Shown piece by piece: positions 27,079 through 36,795 of a DNA stretch of 64,000 bases. This DNA is from Denitratisoma oestradiolicum (lineage in GTDB: Bacteria; Pseudomonadota; Gammaproteobacteria; Burkholderiales; Rhodocyclaceae). Location: assembly GCF_902813185.1 (NCBI RefSeq), contig NZ_LR778301.1:248001-312000 (forward strand), given 5' to 3'. A program made the position numbers and the translations under genes. Below the pieces are notes generated by a model, which worked only from the letters and a program-made list of their open reading frames with translations, was not told the origin of the DNA and ran no database searches. How positions within the stretch are numbered: position 1 is the stretch's first letter; every line of letters starts with the position of its first letter.

Positions 27079-27521
27079 TGGGCAAGGGCCCCGCGCTTTC
27101 CCTCGCCGTGCAATATGCCTGCGTCGGCGAAGCATTGCCGACCCGCCCCCGGATACGCCGCTGGGTCAAGGCCGCCTGCGAGGGCGCGGCCGAGGTGACC
27201 GTGCGTTTCGTCGATGCCGAAGAAGGCCAGAGCCTCAATCGTGACTATCGCGGCAAGGACTACGCCACCAATGTGCTGTCCTTTGTCTATGAGAGCGAGC
27301 CGCTCACCCTGGGTGATCTGGTGCTCTGCCTGCCTGTGGTGCTGAAGGAGGCCGCGGCTCAGGGCAAGCCCGTCGAGGCCCACTGCGCCCACCTGATCGT
27401 GCATGGTATGCTGCATTTGCAGGGTTATGACCACGAGGGCGATGACGCGCAAGCGCAACGGATGGAGCAGCGCGAACGCGAGATTCTTGCCCGACTGGGC
27501 TACCCCGATCCCTATGTTTGA
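27078..27521 (+). CDS. ybeY: Endoribonuclease YbeY (rRNA maturation)
   Basis: The roughly 147-residue protein carries the zinc-binding motif [15 protein letters not shown], whose three histidines define the family, and a conserved [16 protein letters not shown]. It acts in 16S rRNA 3' processing and ribosome quality control. ATG 27078 overlaps the last base of the phoH TGA; GTG 27075 in the same frame is an alternative start. Confidence 0.95.
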
Positions 27522-27532
27522 ACTCTTTTGTC

Positions 27533-28390
27533 ATGGACCCTTCCAGTAGCCGCCCACGATTTATCGAGCGGCTTTCGGCCCTGCTGCTGCGGGAGCCGGA
27601 AGACCGCGAGCAACTCCTAGAAACGCTCCACCGCGCCTTCGAACGCAGCCTGGTCGATGCCGATGCCCTGTCCATGATGGAGGGCGCCTTGGCGGTTTCC
27701 GAAACTACCGTGCGCGACATCATGGTGCCCCGCTCCCAGATGGACGTGGTGGATATCAACGATTCCACCGAGAACATCGCCTCCTTCGTGATCGAGGCCA
27801 CCCACTCCCGTTTTCCCGCCATCGGCGCCAACAAGGACGATGTGGTGGGCATCCTGTTGGCCAAGGACCTGCTGCGCTATTTCGCCGGCCGGGAATTCGA
27901 CCTGCGCCAGACCCTGCGTCCGGCGGTGTTCATTCCCGAGTCCAAGCGCCTCAACGTGCTGCTGCGGGAATTCCGCGTCAATCACAATCACATGGCCATC
28001 GTCGTCGATGAGTATGGCGGCGTGGCCGGCCTGGTCACCATCGAGGACGTGCTGGAACAGATCGTCGGCGACATCGAGGACGAATACGACTTCGATGAGA
28101 CCGCCGACAACATCGTGCTGGACAATGCCGGCCGCTACCGGGTCAAGGCCATCACCGAGATCGCCGATTTCAACCAGGCCTTCGGTACCACTTTCTCCGA
28201 CGCCGACTGCGACACCGTCGGCGGCCTGATCATCCAGCACCTGGGACGTCTGCCCAAGCGCAGCGAAACGGTCCTGCTCGACGGCATCAAGTTTCAGGCC
28301 CTGCGGGTCGACAGCCGGCGGGTGTACACCCTGCTGGTGGACGCCCAGCGGGACCTGATCCTGGATGCGCCAGGCGATCCCTCAGCGTGA
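27533..28390 (+). CDS. corC: CorC/HlyC-type CBS-domain protein (Mg/Co efflux accessory)
   Basis: The 285-residue soluble protein has two CBS domains (VRDIMVPRSQMDVVDINDST and NHNHMAIVVDEYGGVAGLVT) and a CorC/HlyC C-terminal domain (RYRVKAITEIADFNQAFGT). It is thought to assist magnesium and cobalt homeostasis. I prefer ATG 27533 (MDPSSSRPRF) to the TTG at 27518 that also opens the frame. It lies 11 bases after ybeY and overlaps lnt by GTGA. Confidence 0.93.
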   Translation: MDPSSSRPRFIERLSALLLREPEDREQLLETLHRAFERSLVDADALSMMEGALAVSETTVRDIMVPRSQMDVVDINDSTENIASFVIEATHSRFPAIGANKDDVVGILLAKDLLRYFAGREFDLRQTLRPAVFIPESKRLNVLLREFRVNHNHMAIVVDEYGGVAGLVTIEDVLEQIVGDIEDEYDFDETADNIVLDNAGRYRVKAITEIADFNQAFGTTFSDADCDTVGGLIIQHLGRLPKRSETVLLDGIKFQALRVDSRRVYTLLVDAQRDLILDAPGDPSA

Positions 28391-29868
28391 AGGGCCGGAC
28401 ACTGTTCGCCGCCCTCCTGGGCGCTATCACCGTAGCGGGCTTCGCCCCTCTGGAATGGTTTCCCCTGCCGCTCTTGACCCTGGCGGGCCTCTTCGTCCTG
28501 TGGCGCCAGGCAGGCTCCGGTCGCCAGGCTGCGCTGCTGGGCCTGGCCTGGGGCCTGGGTTGCTTCCTCACCGGCGTGTCCTGGGTCTATGTCAGCCTTC
28601 ATGATGTGGGCGGCATGGCGGCGCCCCTGGCGGCCGTGGCCACCCTGGCCTTTTGCGCGGTGCTGGCCCTGTTTCCAGCCCTGGTTGGTTATGGGTACTT
28701 CCGGCTGCGGAGCAACCGGCCCCTGCCCGATGCCCTGTTGCTGGCGGGCCTGTGGGCGCTCGGCGAATGGCTGCGGGGCTGGATATTCACCGGCTTCCCC
28801 TGGCTTGCCCTGGGCTATTCCCAGACGCCGCCCAGCCCCCTGGCGGGCTTCGCGCCCATCCTCGGGGTCTATGGCATCGGCGGCATCCTGGCCCTGATGG
28901 CGGCCCTGCTTGCTGCCTGGTTCGGCCGGCGGGATATCTCGATTTCACCCCGCCCGGTCTTGCTCATACTCCTCGCCTTTCTCGTTGGCGGCAGCCTGCT
29001 GCGCCTGGTGTCCTGGAGCCATCCGGTGGGCTCGCCCCTGGAGGTGGCCCTGCTCCAGGGCAACGTGCCCCAGAGCCTCAAATGGAATCCGGAGCAGTTG
29101 CCTCTTTCCCTGAAACGTTACGGGGATCTGGCCATCGGCCATCCCGCTCAACTCACCGTGTTGCCGGAGACCGCCATCCCGCTGTTCTTCGATCAGATTC
29201 CCGCCGACTATCTGCGAGCCCTGGCAGGACAGGGCGAGCTGTTATTGGGCGCAGCTTTGCGTCAGGCCGACGGGGGCTATGTGAATGGGGCCGTGGCCCT
29301 GGGGCCGGACCGTGGCATCCAGACCTATGCCAAGCGCCATCTGGTGCCCTTTGGCGAATATGTGCCACCGGGCTTCGCCTGGTTTTTCCAACTGGTGCGG
29401 ATTCCCCTCTCCGACTTCAGCGCCGGTCCGGAACGGCAGCCGCCCCTGTCCATCGCCGGCCAGAAAGTGGCGCCCAACATCTGCTACGAGGATCTGTTCG
29501 GCGAGGAAATCCTCAAGGCCCTGCCCGAGGCCACGCTGCTGATCAACCTGTCCAATACCGCCTGGTTCGGCGATTCCCTGGCCCAGCCCCAGCATTTGCA
29601 GATCGCCCGTCTGCGGGCCCTGGAGACCGCCCGTCCGATGCTGCGCGCCACCAACACCGGCATGACTGCCGCCGTGGCCCCCGATGGCCGGGTGACCCAG
29701 GCCTTGCCCGCTTTCCGCAGCGATGCCCTGAGGGTGTCGGTCCAGGGCCATGCCGGCATCACCCCCTACGTGCGCCATGGCAACAAGGCCGCCCTCGGCC
29801 TGGCGTTGCTGGCTTGCTGGCCGGCCTGGCGGCTGGGGCGGCGGAGCCGCAAGCCGAAAAGCCCGTGA
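28387..29868 (+). CDS. lnt: Apolipoprotein N-acyltransferase
   Basis: The 493-residue inner-membrane protein has about six N-terminal membrane segments and a periplasmic nitrilase domain. The catalytic Glu lies in LPETAIPLFF, the Lys in YAKRHLVPFGEY and the Cys in PNICYEDLFG. It adds the third acyl chain to outer-membrane lipoproteins. The start is GTG, overlapping the corC stop. A hairpin with arms TCCCGGCA/TGCCGGGA (29874-29881 and 29894-29901) follows its stop and may end the operon. Confidence 0.96.
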   Translation: MKGRTLFAALLGAITVAGFAPLEWFPLPLLTLAGLFVLWRQAGSGRQAALLGLAWGLGCFLTGVSWVYVSLHDVGGMAAPLAAVATLAFCAVLALFPALVGYGYFRLRSNRPLPDALLLAGLWALGEWLRGWIFTGFPWLALGYSQTPPSPLAGFAPILGVYGIGGILALMAALLAAWFGRRDISISPRPVLLILLAFLVGGSLLRLVSWSHPVGSPLEVALLQGNVPQSLKWNPEQLPLSLKRYGDLAIGHPAQLTVLPETAIPLFFDQIPADYLRALAGQGELLLGAALRQADGGYVNGAVALGPDRGIQTYAKRHLVPFGEYVPPGFAWFFQLVRIPLSDFSAGPERQPPLSIAGQKVAPNICYEDLFGEEILKALPEATLLINLSNTAWFGDSLAQPQHLQIARLRALETARPMLRATNTGMTAAVAPDGRVTQALPAFRSDALRVSVQGHAGITPYVRHGNKAALGLALLACWPAWRLGRRSRKPKSP

Positions 29869-29873
29869 GAGCC

Positions 29874-29901
29874 TCCCGGCAAGTGAATTTGCCTGCCGGG
29901 A
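29874..29901 (+). terminator. Hairpin after lnt
   Basis: A perfect 8-base inverted repeat TCCCGGCA/TGCCGGGA with a 12-base loop that can extend the pairing. It lies six bases past the lnt stop; no T tract follows, so terminator function is tentative. Confidence 0.45.
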
Positions 29902-29966
29902 AACGGTCCATCCGGTAGCACTGATAAAATTTGCGCTTCCGCAACGCCCGCACCCCGGAGACTTTC

Positions 29967-31817
29967 ATGCCCCAATACCGTTCCCGCACCTCCACCCACG
30001 GCCGCAACATGGCCGGCGCCCGCGCCCTGTGGCGCGCTACCGGCATGAAGGATGGGGACTTCGGCAAGCCCATCATCGCCGTGGTCAATTCCTTCACCCA
30101 GTTCGTGCCGGGCCACGTGCATCTGAAGGACCTGGGCCAACTGGTGGCACGGGAGATCGAGGCGGCCGGCGGCATTGCCAAGGAATTCAACACCATCGCC
30201 ATCGACGACGGTATCGCCATGGGCCACGGCGGCATGCTCTACAGCCTGCCTTCCCGGGACCTGATCGCCGATTCAGTGGAATACATGGCCAACGCCCATT
30301 GCGCCGACGCCCTGGTCTGCATTTCCAACTGCGACAAGATCACTCCGGGCATGCTGATGGCCGCCATGCGCCTCAACATCCCCGCCGTGTTCGTCTCCGG
30401 CGGCCCCATGGAAGCCGGCAAGGTGAAGTGGCACGGCCAGTACCGCAAGGTGGACCTGATCGACGCCATGATCGAGGCCGCCGACAGCCACAACACGGAT
30501 GCCGAAGTGAACGACATGGAGCGCTCCGCCTGCCCCACCTGCGGGTCCTGCTCCGGCATGTTCACCGCCAATTCCATGAACTGCCTGACCGAGGCCCTGG
30601 GCCTGTCCCTGCCCGGCAACGGTTCCCTGCTGGCCACCCACGCCGACCGCAAGCTGTTGTTCCTCAAGGCGGGCCGCCTGATCGTCGAGCTGTGCAAACG
30701 CTGGTACGAACAGGACGACGCCTCGGTGCTGCCCCGCGCCATCGCCAGCTTCCAGGCCTTCGAGAACGCCATGACCCTGGACATTTCCATGGGGGGCTCC
30801 ACCAACACCGTGCTGCACCTGCTGGCAGCGGCCCGGGAAGCCGGAGTGGACTTCACCATGAAGGACATCGACCGGCTCTCCCGCAAGGTGCCCTGCCTGG
30901 CCAAGGTGGCCCCCGCCACCCAGAAGTACCACATGGAGGACGTTCATCGCGCTGGCGGCATCATGGGCATCCTGGGGGAACTGGACCGGGCCGGGCTGAT
31001 CCACCGGGACTGTCCCACCGTGCTCTATCCCTCCATGGGCGAGGCCCTGGCCTGCTGCGATGTGCAGCAGAATGCCCAGCAGCCGGTGCACGACTTCTAC
31101 CGTGCCGCACCGGGCGGCGTGCCCACCCAGACCGCCTTCTCCCAGGACCGGCGCTATCCCAGTCTGGACCTGGACCGCAGCGCCGGCTGCATCCGCGACC
31201 AGGCCCACGCCTACTCCCAGGATGGTGGTCTGGCGGTGCTCTACGGCAACATCGCCGAGCGGGGCTGCATCGTCAAGACGGCGGGCGTGGATGATTCCAT
31301 CCTCAAGTTCAGCGGCCGTGCCCGGGTCTTCGAGAGCCAGGACGATGCGGTGGAGGCCATTCTCGCCGACCAGGTGGTGGCCGGCGACGTGGTGGTGATC
31401 CGCTACGAGGGACCGAAGGGCGGCCCGGGCATGCAGGAGATGCTCTATCCCACCAGCTATCTGAAGTCCAAGGGCATGGGTAAGGAATGTGCTCTGCTCA
31501 CCGATGGCCGTTTCTCCGGCGGTACCTCGGGTCTGTCCATCGGCCATGCCTCGCCAGAGGCCGCCGAGGGCGGCGCCATCGGCCTGGTGGAGGAGGGCGA
31601 TACCATCGAGATCGACATCCCTGGCCGGCGCATCCATCTGGCCGTGGCAGAGGCCGAACTGGTCCGGCGCCGCACCGCCATGGAAGCCCTGGGCGAAAAG
31701 GCCTGGCAACCGGTGAACCGCCAGCGCCCGGTTTCGGCGGCTCTCCAGGCCTACGCCGCCATGGCCACCTCGGCCGATACCGGCGCCGTAAGAGACATCA
31801 GTCTGCTGAAGCGCTGA
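29967..31817 (+). CDS. ilvD: Dihydroxy-acid dehydratase
   Basis: The 616-residue product matches the E. coli enzyme in length. It has the iron-sulfur cysteines in [12 protein letters not shown] and [18 protein letters not shown], and the start [17 protein letters not shown]. It catalyses the dehydration step of valine, isoleucine and leucine synthesis. ATG 29967 has CGGAG eight bases upstream; the frame opens earlier without family similarity. It is monocistronic or may read into the patatin gene 16 bases away. Confidence 0.97.
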   Translation: MPQYRSRTSTHGRNMAGARALWRATGMKDGDFGKPIIAVVNSFTQFVPGHVHLKDLGQLVAREIEAAGGIAKEFNTIAIDDGIAMGHGGMLYSLPSRDLIADSVEYMANAHCADALVCISNCDKITPGMLMAAMRLNIPAVFVSGGPMEAGKVKWHGQYRKVDLIDAMIEAADSHNTDAEVNDMERSACPTCGSCSGMFTANSMNCLTEALGLSLPGNGSLLATHADRKLLFLKAGRLIVELCKRWYEQDDASVLPRAIASFQAFENAMTLDISMGGSTNTVLHLLAAAREAGVDFTMKDIDRLSRKVPCLAKVAPATQKYHMEDVHRAGGIMGILGELDRAGLIHRDCPTVLYPSMGEALACCDVQQNAQQPVHDFYRAAPGGVPTQTAFSQDRRYPSLDLDRSAGCIRDQAHAYSQDGGLAVLYGNIAERGCIVKTAGVDDSILKFSGRARVFESQDDAVEAILADQVVAGDVVVIRYEGPKGGPGMQEMLYPTSYLKSKGMGKECALLTDGRFSGGTSGLSIGHASPEAAEGGAIGLVEEGDTIEIDIPGRRIHLAVAEAELVRRRTAMEALGEKAWQPVNRQRPVSAALQAYAAMATSADTGAVRDISLLKR

Positions 31818-31833
31818 TCCGGTCGCCCCCGGC

Positions 31834-34059
31834 ATGCGCTCCCGCCCCGTCGCCCCCTTGCTGCGGCTCCTTGCCGCGGTCTGGCTGATCGGCGCGGCGC
31901 TGTCGGGCCGGGGCGCGGACGTGGTGCCGCCCCCAGCCGGATCTCGTATCTGCCTGGTCCTCTCCGGCGGCGGCGCCCGGGGCATCGCCCACATCGGCGT
32001 GCTCAAGGCCCTGGAGGAGCAGCGCATTCCCATTCATTGCATTGCCGGCACCAGCATGGGGGCAGTCATCGGCGGCCTCTACGGCGCCGGCTACAGCGCT
32101 GCGGATCTGGAACGGATTGTCGGGGGGCTGGACTGGGGGCCGTTGTTCGACGACCGTCCGCCCCGGCAGGAACTCTCCCAGCAGCGCAAGGAAGAGGATT
32201 TCGATTTCCCCTGGTCCTTTGAAGTGGGCTATGGCAAGGACGGTTTCCGCCTGCCCCGGGGCGCGGTGGGAGGCGTGGGTTTCGAGCGGCTGCTGTCGGA
32301 CCTGACGGCCCGGGTCTCGGCAGCGCAGGATTTCTCCCAGCTGCCAATTCCATTCCGGGCCGTCGCCACCGACCTGGTGAGAGGCGGGAAGGTGGTGTTC
32401 GAGCGGGGCGACCTGGCCCGGGCTTTGCGCGCCAGTATGTCGGTACCGGGGGCCTTCGCCCCCATCGAGGTGGACGGGCGCCTGCTGGGAGACGGCGGCC
32501 TGGTGATGAACCTGCCGGTGGACGTGGCCCTGTCCATGGGGGCTGATGTGGTAGTGGCGGTGAACATCGGCACCCCCCTGGCCCCCCGGGAATCCCTTTC
32601 CAGCCTGGTGGGCGTCACCCACCAGATGATCAACATCCTCACCGAGCAGAATGTGCGCAACCAGTTGGCGCACCTGACCGAACGGGATGTGCTGATCGCG
32701 CCGGAACTCAACAGCATGAGCTTCCTCGACTTTTCCACCGCGCAGAAAGGTATCGCCGCAGGCTACGCCTCAGCCAGCAGTGCGGAGGTACGCCAGAAGC
32801 TGGCGACTCTGGCGCTGGACGATGCCGGCTGGCGGGACCATCTGGTCCGACGCAATTTCCCCCGCGCCCTGGAGGGGAAGCTGGCCTTCGTTCGCGTAGA
32901 AGGTGCCCGGCACAGCAATTCCGACACCCTGCTGGCCCAGACCAGTACCCGCAGCGGCGATCCGGCCGACCCCGGCCGGCTGGAGCGGGACGCGGCCAGC
33001 CTGATGGGGCGGGGTGATTTCGAGCGGGTGGACTATCGCCTGGAACAGGAAGGCGAAAAACTGGGAGCGGTATTCGGTGTCGAGGAAAAAACCTGGGGAC
33101 CCCATTTCTTCCGCCTGGGCCTTTCCGCCTCCACGGATTTTGCCGGTGATGCCAGCTTCGATCTGCTCCTGGGCCATCGTCTGACCTGGGTCAACCCGTG
33201 GGGCGGCGAATGGCGCAACCGGCTCCAATTCGGCCGCACCCGGGGCGTGAGGAGCGAATTCCTGCAACCTCTGGGGCAGGGTGGGCGATTCTTCGTGGCG
33301 CCGAAAGTTGAAGTGGAGCGACGTACCCTGGATGTTTTCCAGGGAGAGCACCGGGTCGCCCAGTGGCAGGGGGGGTTCAACCGGGCCGGGGTGGATCTGG
33401 GCATGCCCTTCGGTCCCTATGGCGAGGCCCGCCTGGGCTATGCCGTTGGCCGCTTCGTTGCCGACCAGTCCATCGGCAGCCTGATTCCCAGCCATGTGGA
33501 TTTCGGCGAACGGGGACTGACCGGCAGCGTGGTGCTGGATCAACTGGACAATGCCGCCCTGCCCCGTACCGGCTGGCGCCTGGCGGGAGACTTTTTCAGC
33601 GCCCGCCAGGCCCTGGTAGCCTACGACAACTACACCCGCTGGCAACTCAACGGCCTGGCCGTGACCAGCGAAGGCCGCAACACCTGGCAGTTCGGCGCCG
33701 AATTCGCCGGCTTCCTGGACCGCAGTCGCATCGGTTACGCCGATTTCCGCCTGGGGGGATTCCAGCGTCTTTCCGGCTATCGGACCGACCAGATCGAGGG
33801 CAACTACCTGGCCCTGGGCAAGGCCGTCTATCGGCGGCGCGTGGCGGAAATCACCCCCTTTGGCCGCGCCGCCTACCTGGGAGCATCCCTGGAACTGGGC
33901 AATGCCTGGGCCGAGCGCCACCAGATGCGCTGGGCTGGTCTGCGCCATGCCGCCAGCGTCTTCGCGGCCGCCGACACGCCTCTGGGGCCGGCCTATATTG
34001 GACTGGGCCTGGCCCAGGGAGGGCACTTCGCGCTCTACCTGTTCCTTGGCCGGCCCTGA
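31834..34059 (+). CDS. Type Vd autotransporter: patatin-like phospholipase with outer-membrane barrel (PlpD-like)
   Basis: The 741-residue protein has a signal sequence, a patatin domain (residues about 38-330), a POTRA-like segment and a C-terminal BamA/Omp85-type barrel. The patatin catalytic pair is intact: oxyanion loop SGGGARG, Ser74 in GTSMG and Asp220 in GDGGL. The barrel carries repeated amphipathic strands and ends FALYLFLGRP. PlpD of Pseudomonas aeruginosa has the same layout and similar length (about 728 residues); it exposes a lipase on the surface. Here an A1-type phospholipase at the surface or released is inferred. It lies 16 bases after ilvD. Confidence 0.88.
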   Translation: MRSRPVAPLLRLLAAVWLIGAALSGRGADVVPPPAGSRICLVLSGGGARGIAHIGVLKALEEQRIPIHCIAGTSMGAVIGGLYGAGYSAADLERIVGGLDWGPLFDDRPPRQELSQQRKEEDFDFPWSFEVGYGKDGFRLPRGAVGGVGFERLLSDLTARVSAAQDFSQLPIPFRAVATDLVRGGKVVFERGDLARALRASMSVPGAFAPIEVDGRLLGDGGLVMNLPVDVALSMGADVVVAVNIGTPLAPRESLSSLVGVTHQMINILTEQNVRNQLAHLTERDVLIAPELNSMSFLDFSTAQKGIAAGYASASSAEVRQKLATLALDDAGWRDHLVRRNFPRALEGKLAFVRVEGARHSNSDTLLAQTSTRSGDPADPGRLERDAASLMGRGDFERVDYRLEQEGEKLGAVFGVEEKTWGPHFFRLGLSASTDFAGDASFDLLLGHRLTWVNPWGGEWRNRLQFGRTRGVRSEFLQPLGQGGRFFVAPKVEVERRTLDVFQGEHRVAQWQGGFNRAGVDLGMPFGPYGEARLGYAVGRFVADQSIGSLIPSHVDFGERGLTGSVVLDQLDNAALPRTGWRLAGDFFSARQALVAYDNYTRWQLNGLAVTSEGRNTWQFGAEFAGFLDRSRIGYADFRLGGFQRLSGYRTDQIEGNYLALGKAVYRRRVAEITPFGRAAYLGASLELGNAWAERHQMRWAGLRHAASVFAAADTPLGPAYIGLGLAQGGHFALYLFLGRP

Positions 34060-34105
34060 TCGCCATGCTACGGGAAGGCACCATGCACAGGGAGCCCGGT
34101 TCGAC

Positions 34106-36736
34106 ATGAGGCAGCCACTGATGCGCCTGATCGCCGGGATCGCCACGATGCTGGCGCTGTTCATGCCGCGGCCGGGATGGGCCGAGGAGTCGCCGCCGTC
34201 CGCGTCGATCCGGGTGGTGATGGACGACAATTACCCGCCCTATGCCTTCCGCGACGAGGAGGGCCGTCTTCAGGGCATCCTGCCGGACTTGTGGGCACTG
34301 TGGGAAACCCGCAGCCGGATCAAGGTGCGGATCCAGGCCATGGATTGGGCCAAGGCCCAGCAGGTGATGCGGGCGGGAAGGGCTGATGTCATCGACACCA
34401 TGTTCGAGAACGAGCAGCGTCGGCAGTTCTACGACTTTTCCTCGCCCTACGCCACCATCGAGGTGCCGATCTTTTTCCATCACAGCATCAGCGGCATTGT
34501 GGGTCCCGATTCCCTGAAAGGCTTCACCATCGGCGTCAAGGACGGGGATGCCTGCATTGACCGCCTGCTGGAATACGGCATCGTCAATTTCAGACGCTTT
34601 CCCAATTACGACACCCTGATCCGTGCTGCCGCCGGCCATGAAGTGCGGGTCATGTGCATCGACAAGCCGCCGGCCCTCTATCTGCTCTACCGCTTCGGTC
34701 TGGAAAAGGAGTTTCGTTACTCCAACCCGCTCTACTCGGGGGCTTTTCATCGCGCCGTGCGCAAGGGTAACGGGGGGATGCTGCAACTGGTGGAAGAGGG
34801 CTTTGCCCGGATTTCAACGGCGGAGCGCAAGGCCGTGGAGGACAAATGGCTGGGGGCCGCCCTCAGCAGTCACAGCCGGCAGGCATTCACCCGCTATGCG
34901 ACGGTATTCCTAACCGTGACGGGTCTGCTGGCCCTGATCCTGGTGCTCTGGAACTGGCAATTGCGACGCCGGGTCGCGGTCAAGACCCAGGAACTGACCT
35001 GCGCTCTGGCCTCCCTGGGAGAGGCCAAGTCCCAGACGGAACAGACCCGCGACCACCTGGAAGCCACCCTGGAAGCGATTCCCGACCTGCTGTTCGAACT
35101 GGATGGGGAAGGTCGCTACCTGGACTATCGTGCACGGGATCCGGGACTGCTGGCAGCGCCGGCGGAGCAGTTGCTGGGCCGTACCGTCAGTGAGATGCTG
35201 CCCGGGCCGGCTGCCCAGGTGGTACTCGATGCCTTGCGCGAGGCGGGGGAGACGGGCACCTCCCATGGCGCCCAGTTGTTGCTGCCCCTGGCGGGCGGTG
35301 ATGCCTGGTTCGAGCTGTCGGTGGCGCGGAAGAAAAGCGCCCCTGGAGAGCGCGGGCGCTACATCGTCCTTTCTCGGGACATCACCGAGCGCAAGCAGGC
35401 CGAGGCAGACATCGAGCGCCTGGCCTTTTTCGATTCCCTGACCCAGTTGCCCAACCGCAACCAGCTCCACGAGCGTCTGCGTCAGGCCCTGGCGGCCAGC
35501 ATGCGACGCGGTGGCCATGGGGCACTACTGTTCATCGATCTGGATGACTTCAAGACCCTCAACGACACACGAGGCCATCGGGCCGGCGACTTGCTGCTGC
35601 TGGAGGCGGCCCAGCGACTTCAGTCCTGCGTACGCACCGAGGATTTCGTCGCTCGCCTGGGGGGCGACGAGTTCGTCGTGATGCTGGAAAGTTTGAGTGC
35701 CGACGCGGAAGAGGCTGCCCTCCAGGCCGAGACCGTCGGCGAAAAAATCCTGGCCCTGACCCGACTGCCCTACTGGATCGAGCAGCACGAGCAGCACTCC
35801 ACCGCCAGCCTTGGCATCACCCTGTTCTCTGGCCAGGGCCATACGGCGGACGAATTGCTCAAACGGGCCGACGCCGCCATGTACCGGGCGAAGACCGCGG
35901 GCCGCAACACCATGCGTTTTTTCGATCCGGGCCTCCAGGCCAGCTTGGAAGCCCGGACGCTGCTCGAAGCCGCTCTGCGCCGGGCCTTGCCCGAGGGACA
36001 GTTGCTGCTGCACTACCAGGCCCAGGTCAATGCGATGGGGCAGGTGGTGGGTGCCGAAGCCCTGCTGCGCTGGCAACATCCGACCCGGGGCATGGTCTCG
36101 CCGATGCAGTTCATTTCCCTGGCGGAGGAGAGTGGCCTGATCATTCCCATCGGCGGCTGGGTACTGGAGACCGCCTGTGCCCAGCTCAACCAATGGGAGA
36201 AGATGCCGGTCGCCCGGGGACTGAAGCTCTCGGTCAATGTCAGTGCCCGGCAATTCCGCCAGGCGGACTTCGTGCCCCAGGTGAGCGAGATACTCCAGCG
36301 CATGGGCACCAATCCGGCCCTGCTCAAGATCGAGCTGACCGAAAGCCTGGTACTGGACGACGTGACAGGCACCATCGAGAAAATGCATGCCCTCAAGGCC
36401 ATGGGGGTGCGCTGCTCCATGGATGATTTCGGCACTGGCTATTCCTCTCTCTCCTATCTCAAGCGCCTGCCTCTGGACCAGCTCAAGATCGACCGCTCCT
36501 TCGTGCGGGACATCGCCACCGACGAGGGCGATGCCGTCATTGTTCAGACCATCATCGGCATGGCTCACAACCTGGGCCTTGACGTCATCGCCGAAGGTGT
36601 CGAGACCGAGGCCCAGCAGGAGTTTCTGGTGCGCCATGGCTGCACGGTGTTTCAGGGTTTTCTTTTCAGTCGTCCGCTGCCGGTGGCCGAATTCGAGAGC
36701 ATGCTGGAGAACAGAACCTCTTCCCGCTGCGGATGA
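34106..36736 (+). CDS. Periplasmic sensor GGDEF/EAL c-di-GMP enzyme
   Basis: The 876-residue protein has a signal peptide, a periplasmic SBP_bac_3 domain (about 30-255), a membrane segment (about 264-284), a PAS domain, then GGDEF and EAL. GGDEF is intact (LGGDEFVV, near residue 520) with an RTED inhibitory site five residues earlier. EAL is intact (AEALLRW, Glu651; also DDFGTGYSSL). So both c-di-GMP synthesis and hydrolysis are possible, set by a small periplasmic ligand such as an amino acid. I start at ATG 34106, with GGGAG nearby, rather than the longer frame. It lies between two surface secretion systems. Confidence 0.93.
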   Translation: MRQPLMRLIAGIATMLALFMPRPGWAEESPPSASIRVVMDDNYPPYAFRDEEGRLQGILPDLWALWETRSRIKVRIQAMDWAKAQQVMRAGRADVIDTMFENEQRRQFYDFSSPYATIEVPIFFHHSISGIVGPDSLKGFTIGVKDGDACIDRLLEYGIVNFRRFPNYDTLIRAAAGHEVRVMCIDKPPALYLLYRFGLEKEFRYSNPLYSGAFHRAVRKGNGGMLQLVEEGFARISTAERKAVEDKWLGAALSSHSRQAFTRYATVFLTVTGLLALILVLWNWQLRRRVAVKTQELTCALASLGEAKSQTEQTRDHLEATLEAIPDLLFELDGEGRYLDYRARDPGLLAAPAEQLLGRTVSEMLPGPAAQVVLDALREAGETGTSHGAQLLLPLAGGDAWFELSVARKKSAPGERGRYIVLSRDITERKQAEADIERLAFFDSLTQLPNRNQLHERLRQALAASMRRGGHGALLFIDLDDFKTLNDTRGHRAGDLLLLEAAQRLQSCVRTEDFVARLGGDEFVVMLESLSADAEEAALQAETVGEKILALTRLPYWIEQHEQHSTASLGITLFSGQGHTADELLKRADAAMYRAKTAGRNTMRFFDPGLQASLEARTLLEAALRRALPEGQLLLHYQAQVNAMGQVVGAEALLRWQHPTRGMVSPMQFISLAEESGLIIPIGGWVLETACAQLNQWEKMPVARGLKLSVNVSARQFRQADFVPQVSEILQRMGTNPALLKIELTESLVLDDVTGTIEKMHALKAMGVRCSMDDFGTGYSSLSYLKRLPLDQLKIDRSFVRDIATDEGDAVIVQTIIGMAHNLGLDVIAEGVETEAQQEFLVRHGCTVFQGFLFSRPLPVAEFESMLENRTSSRCG

Positions 36737-36795
36737 CCTAAAAATTCCAGGGTCGTAGTAGGCTTACGGTCTCGACTCATCGCAAGGCCAGGCCC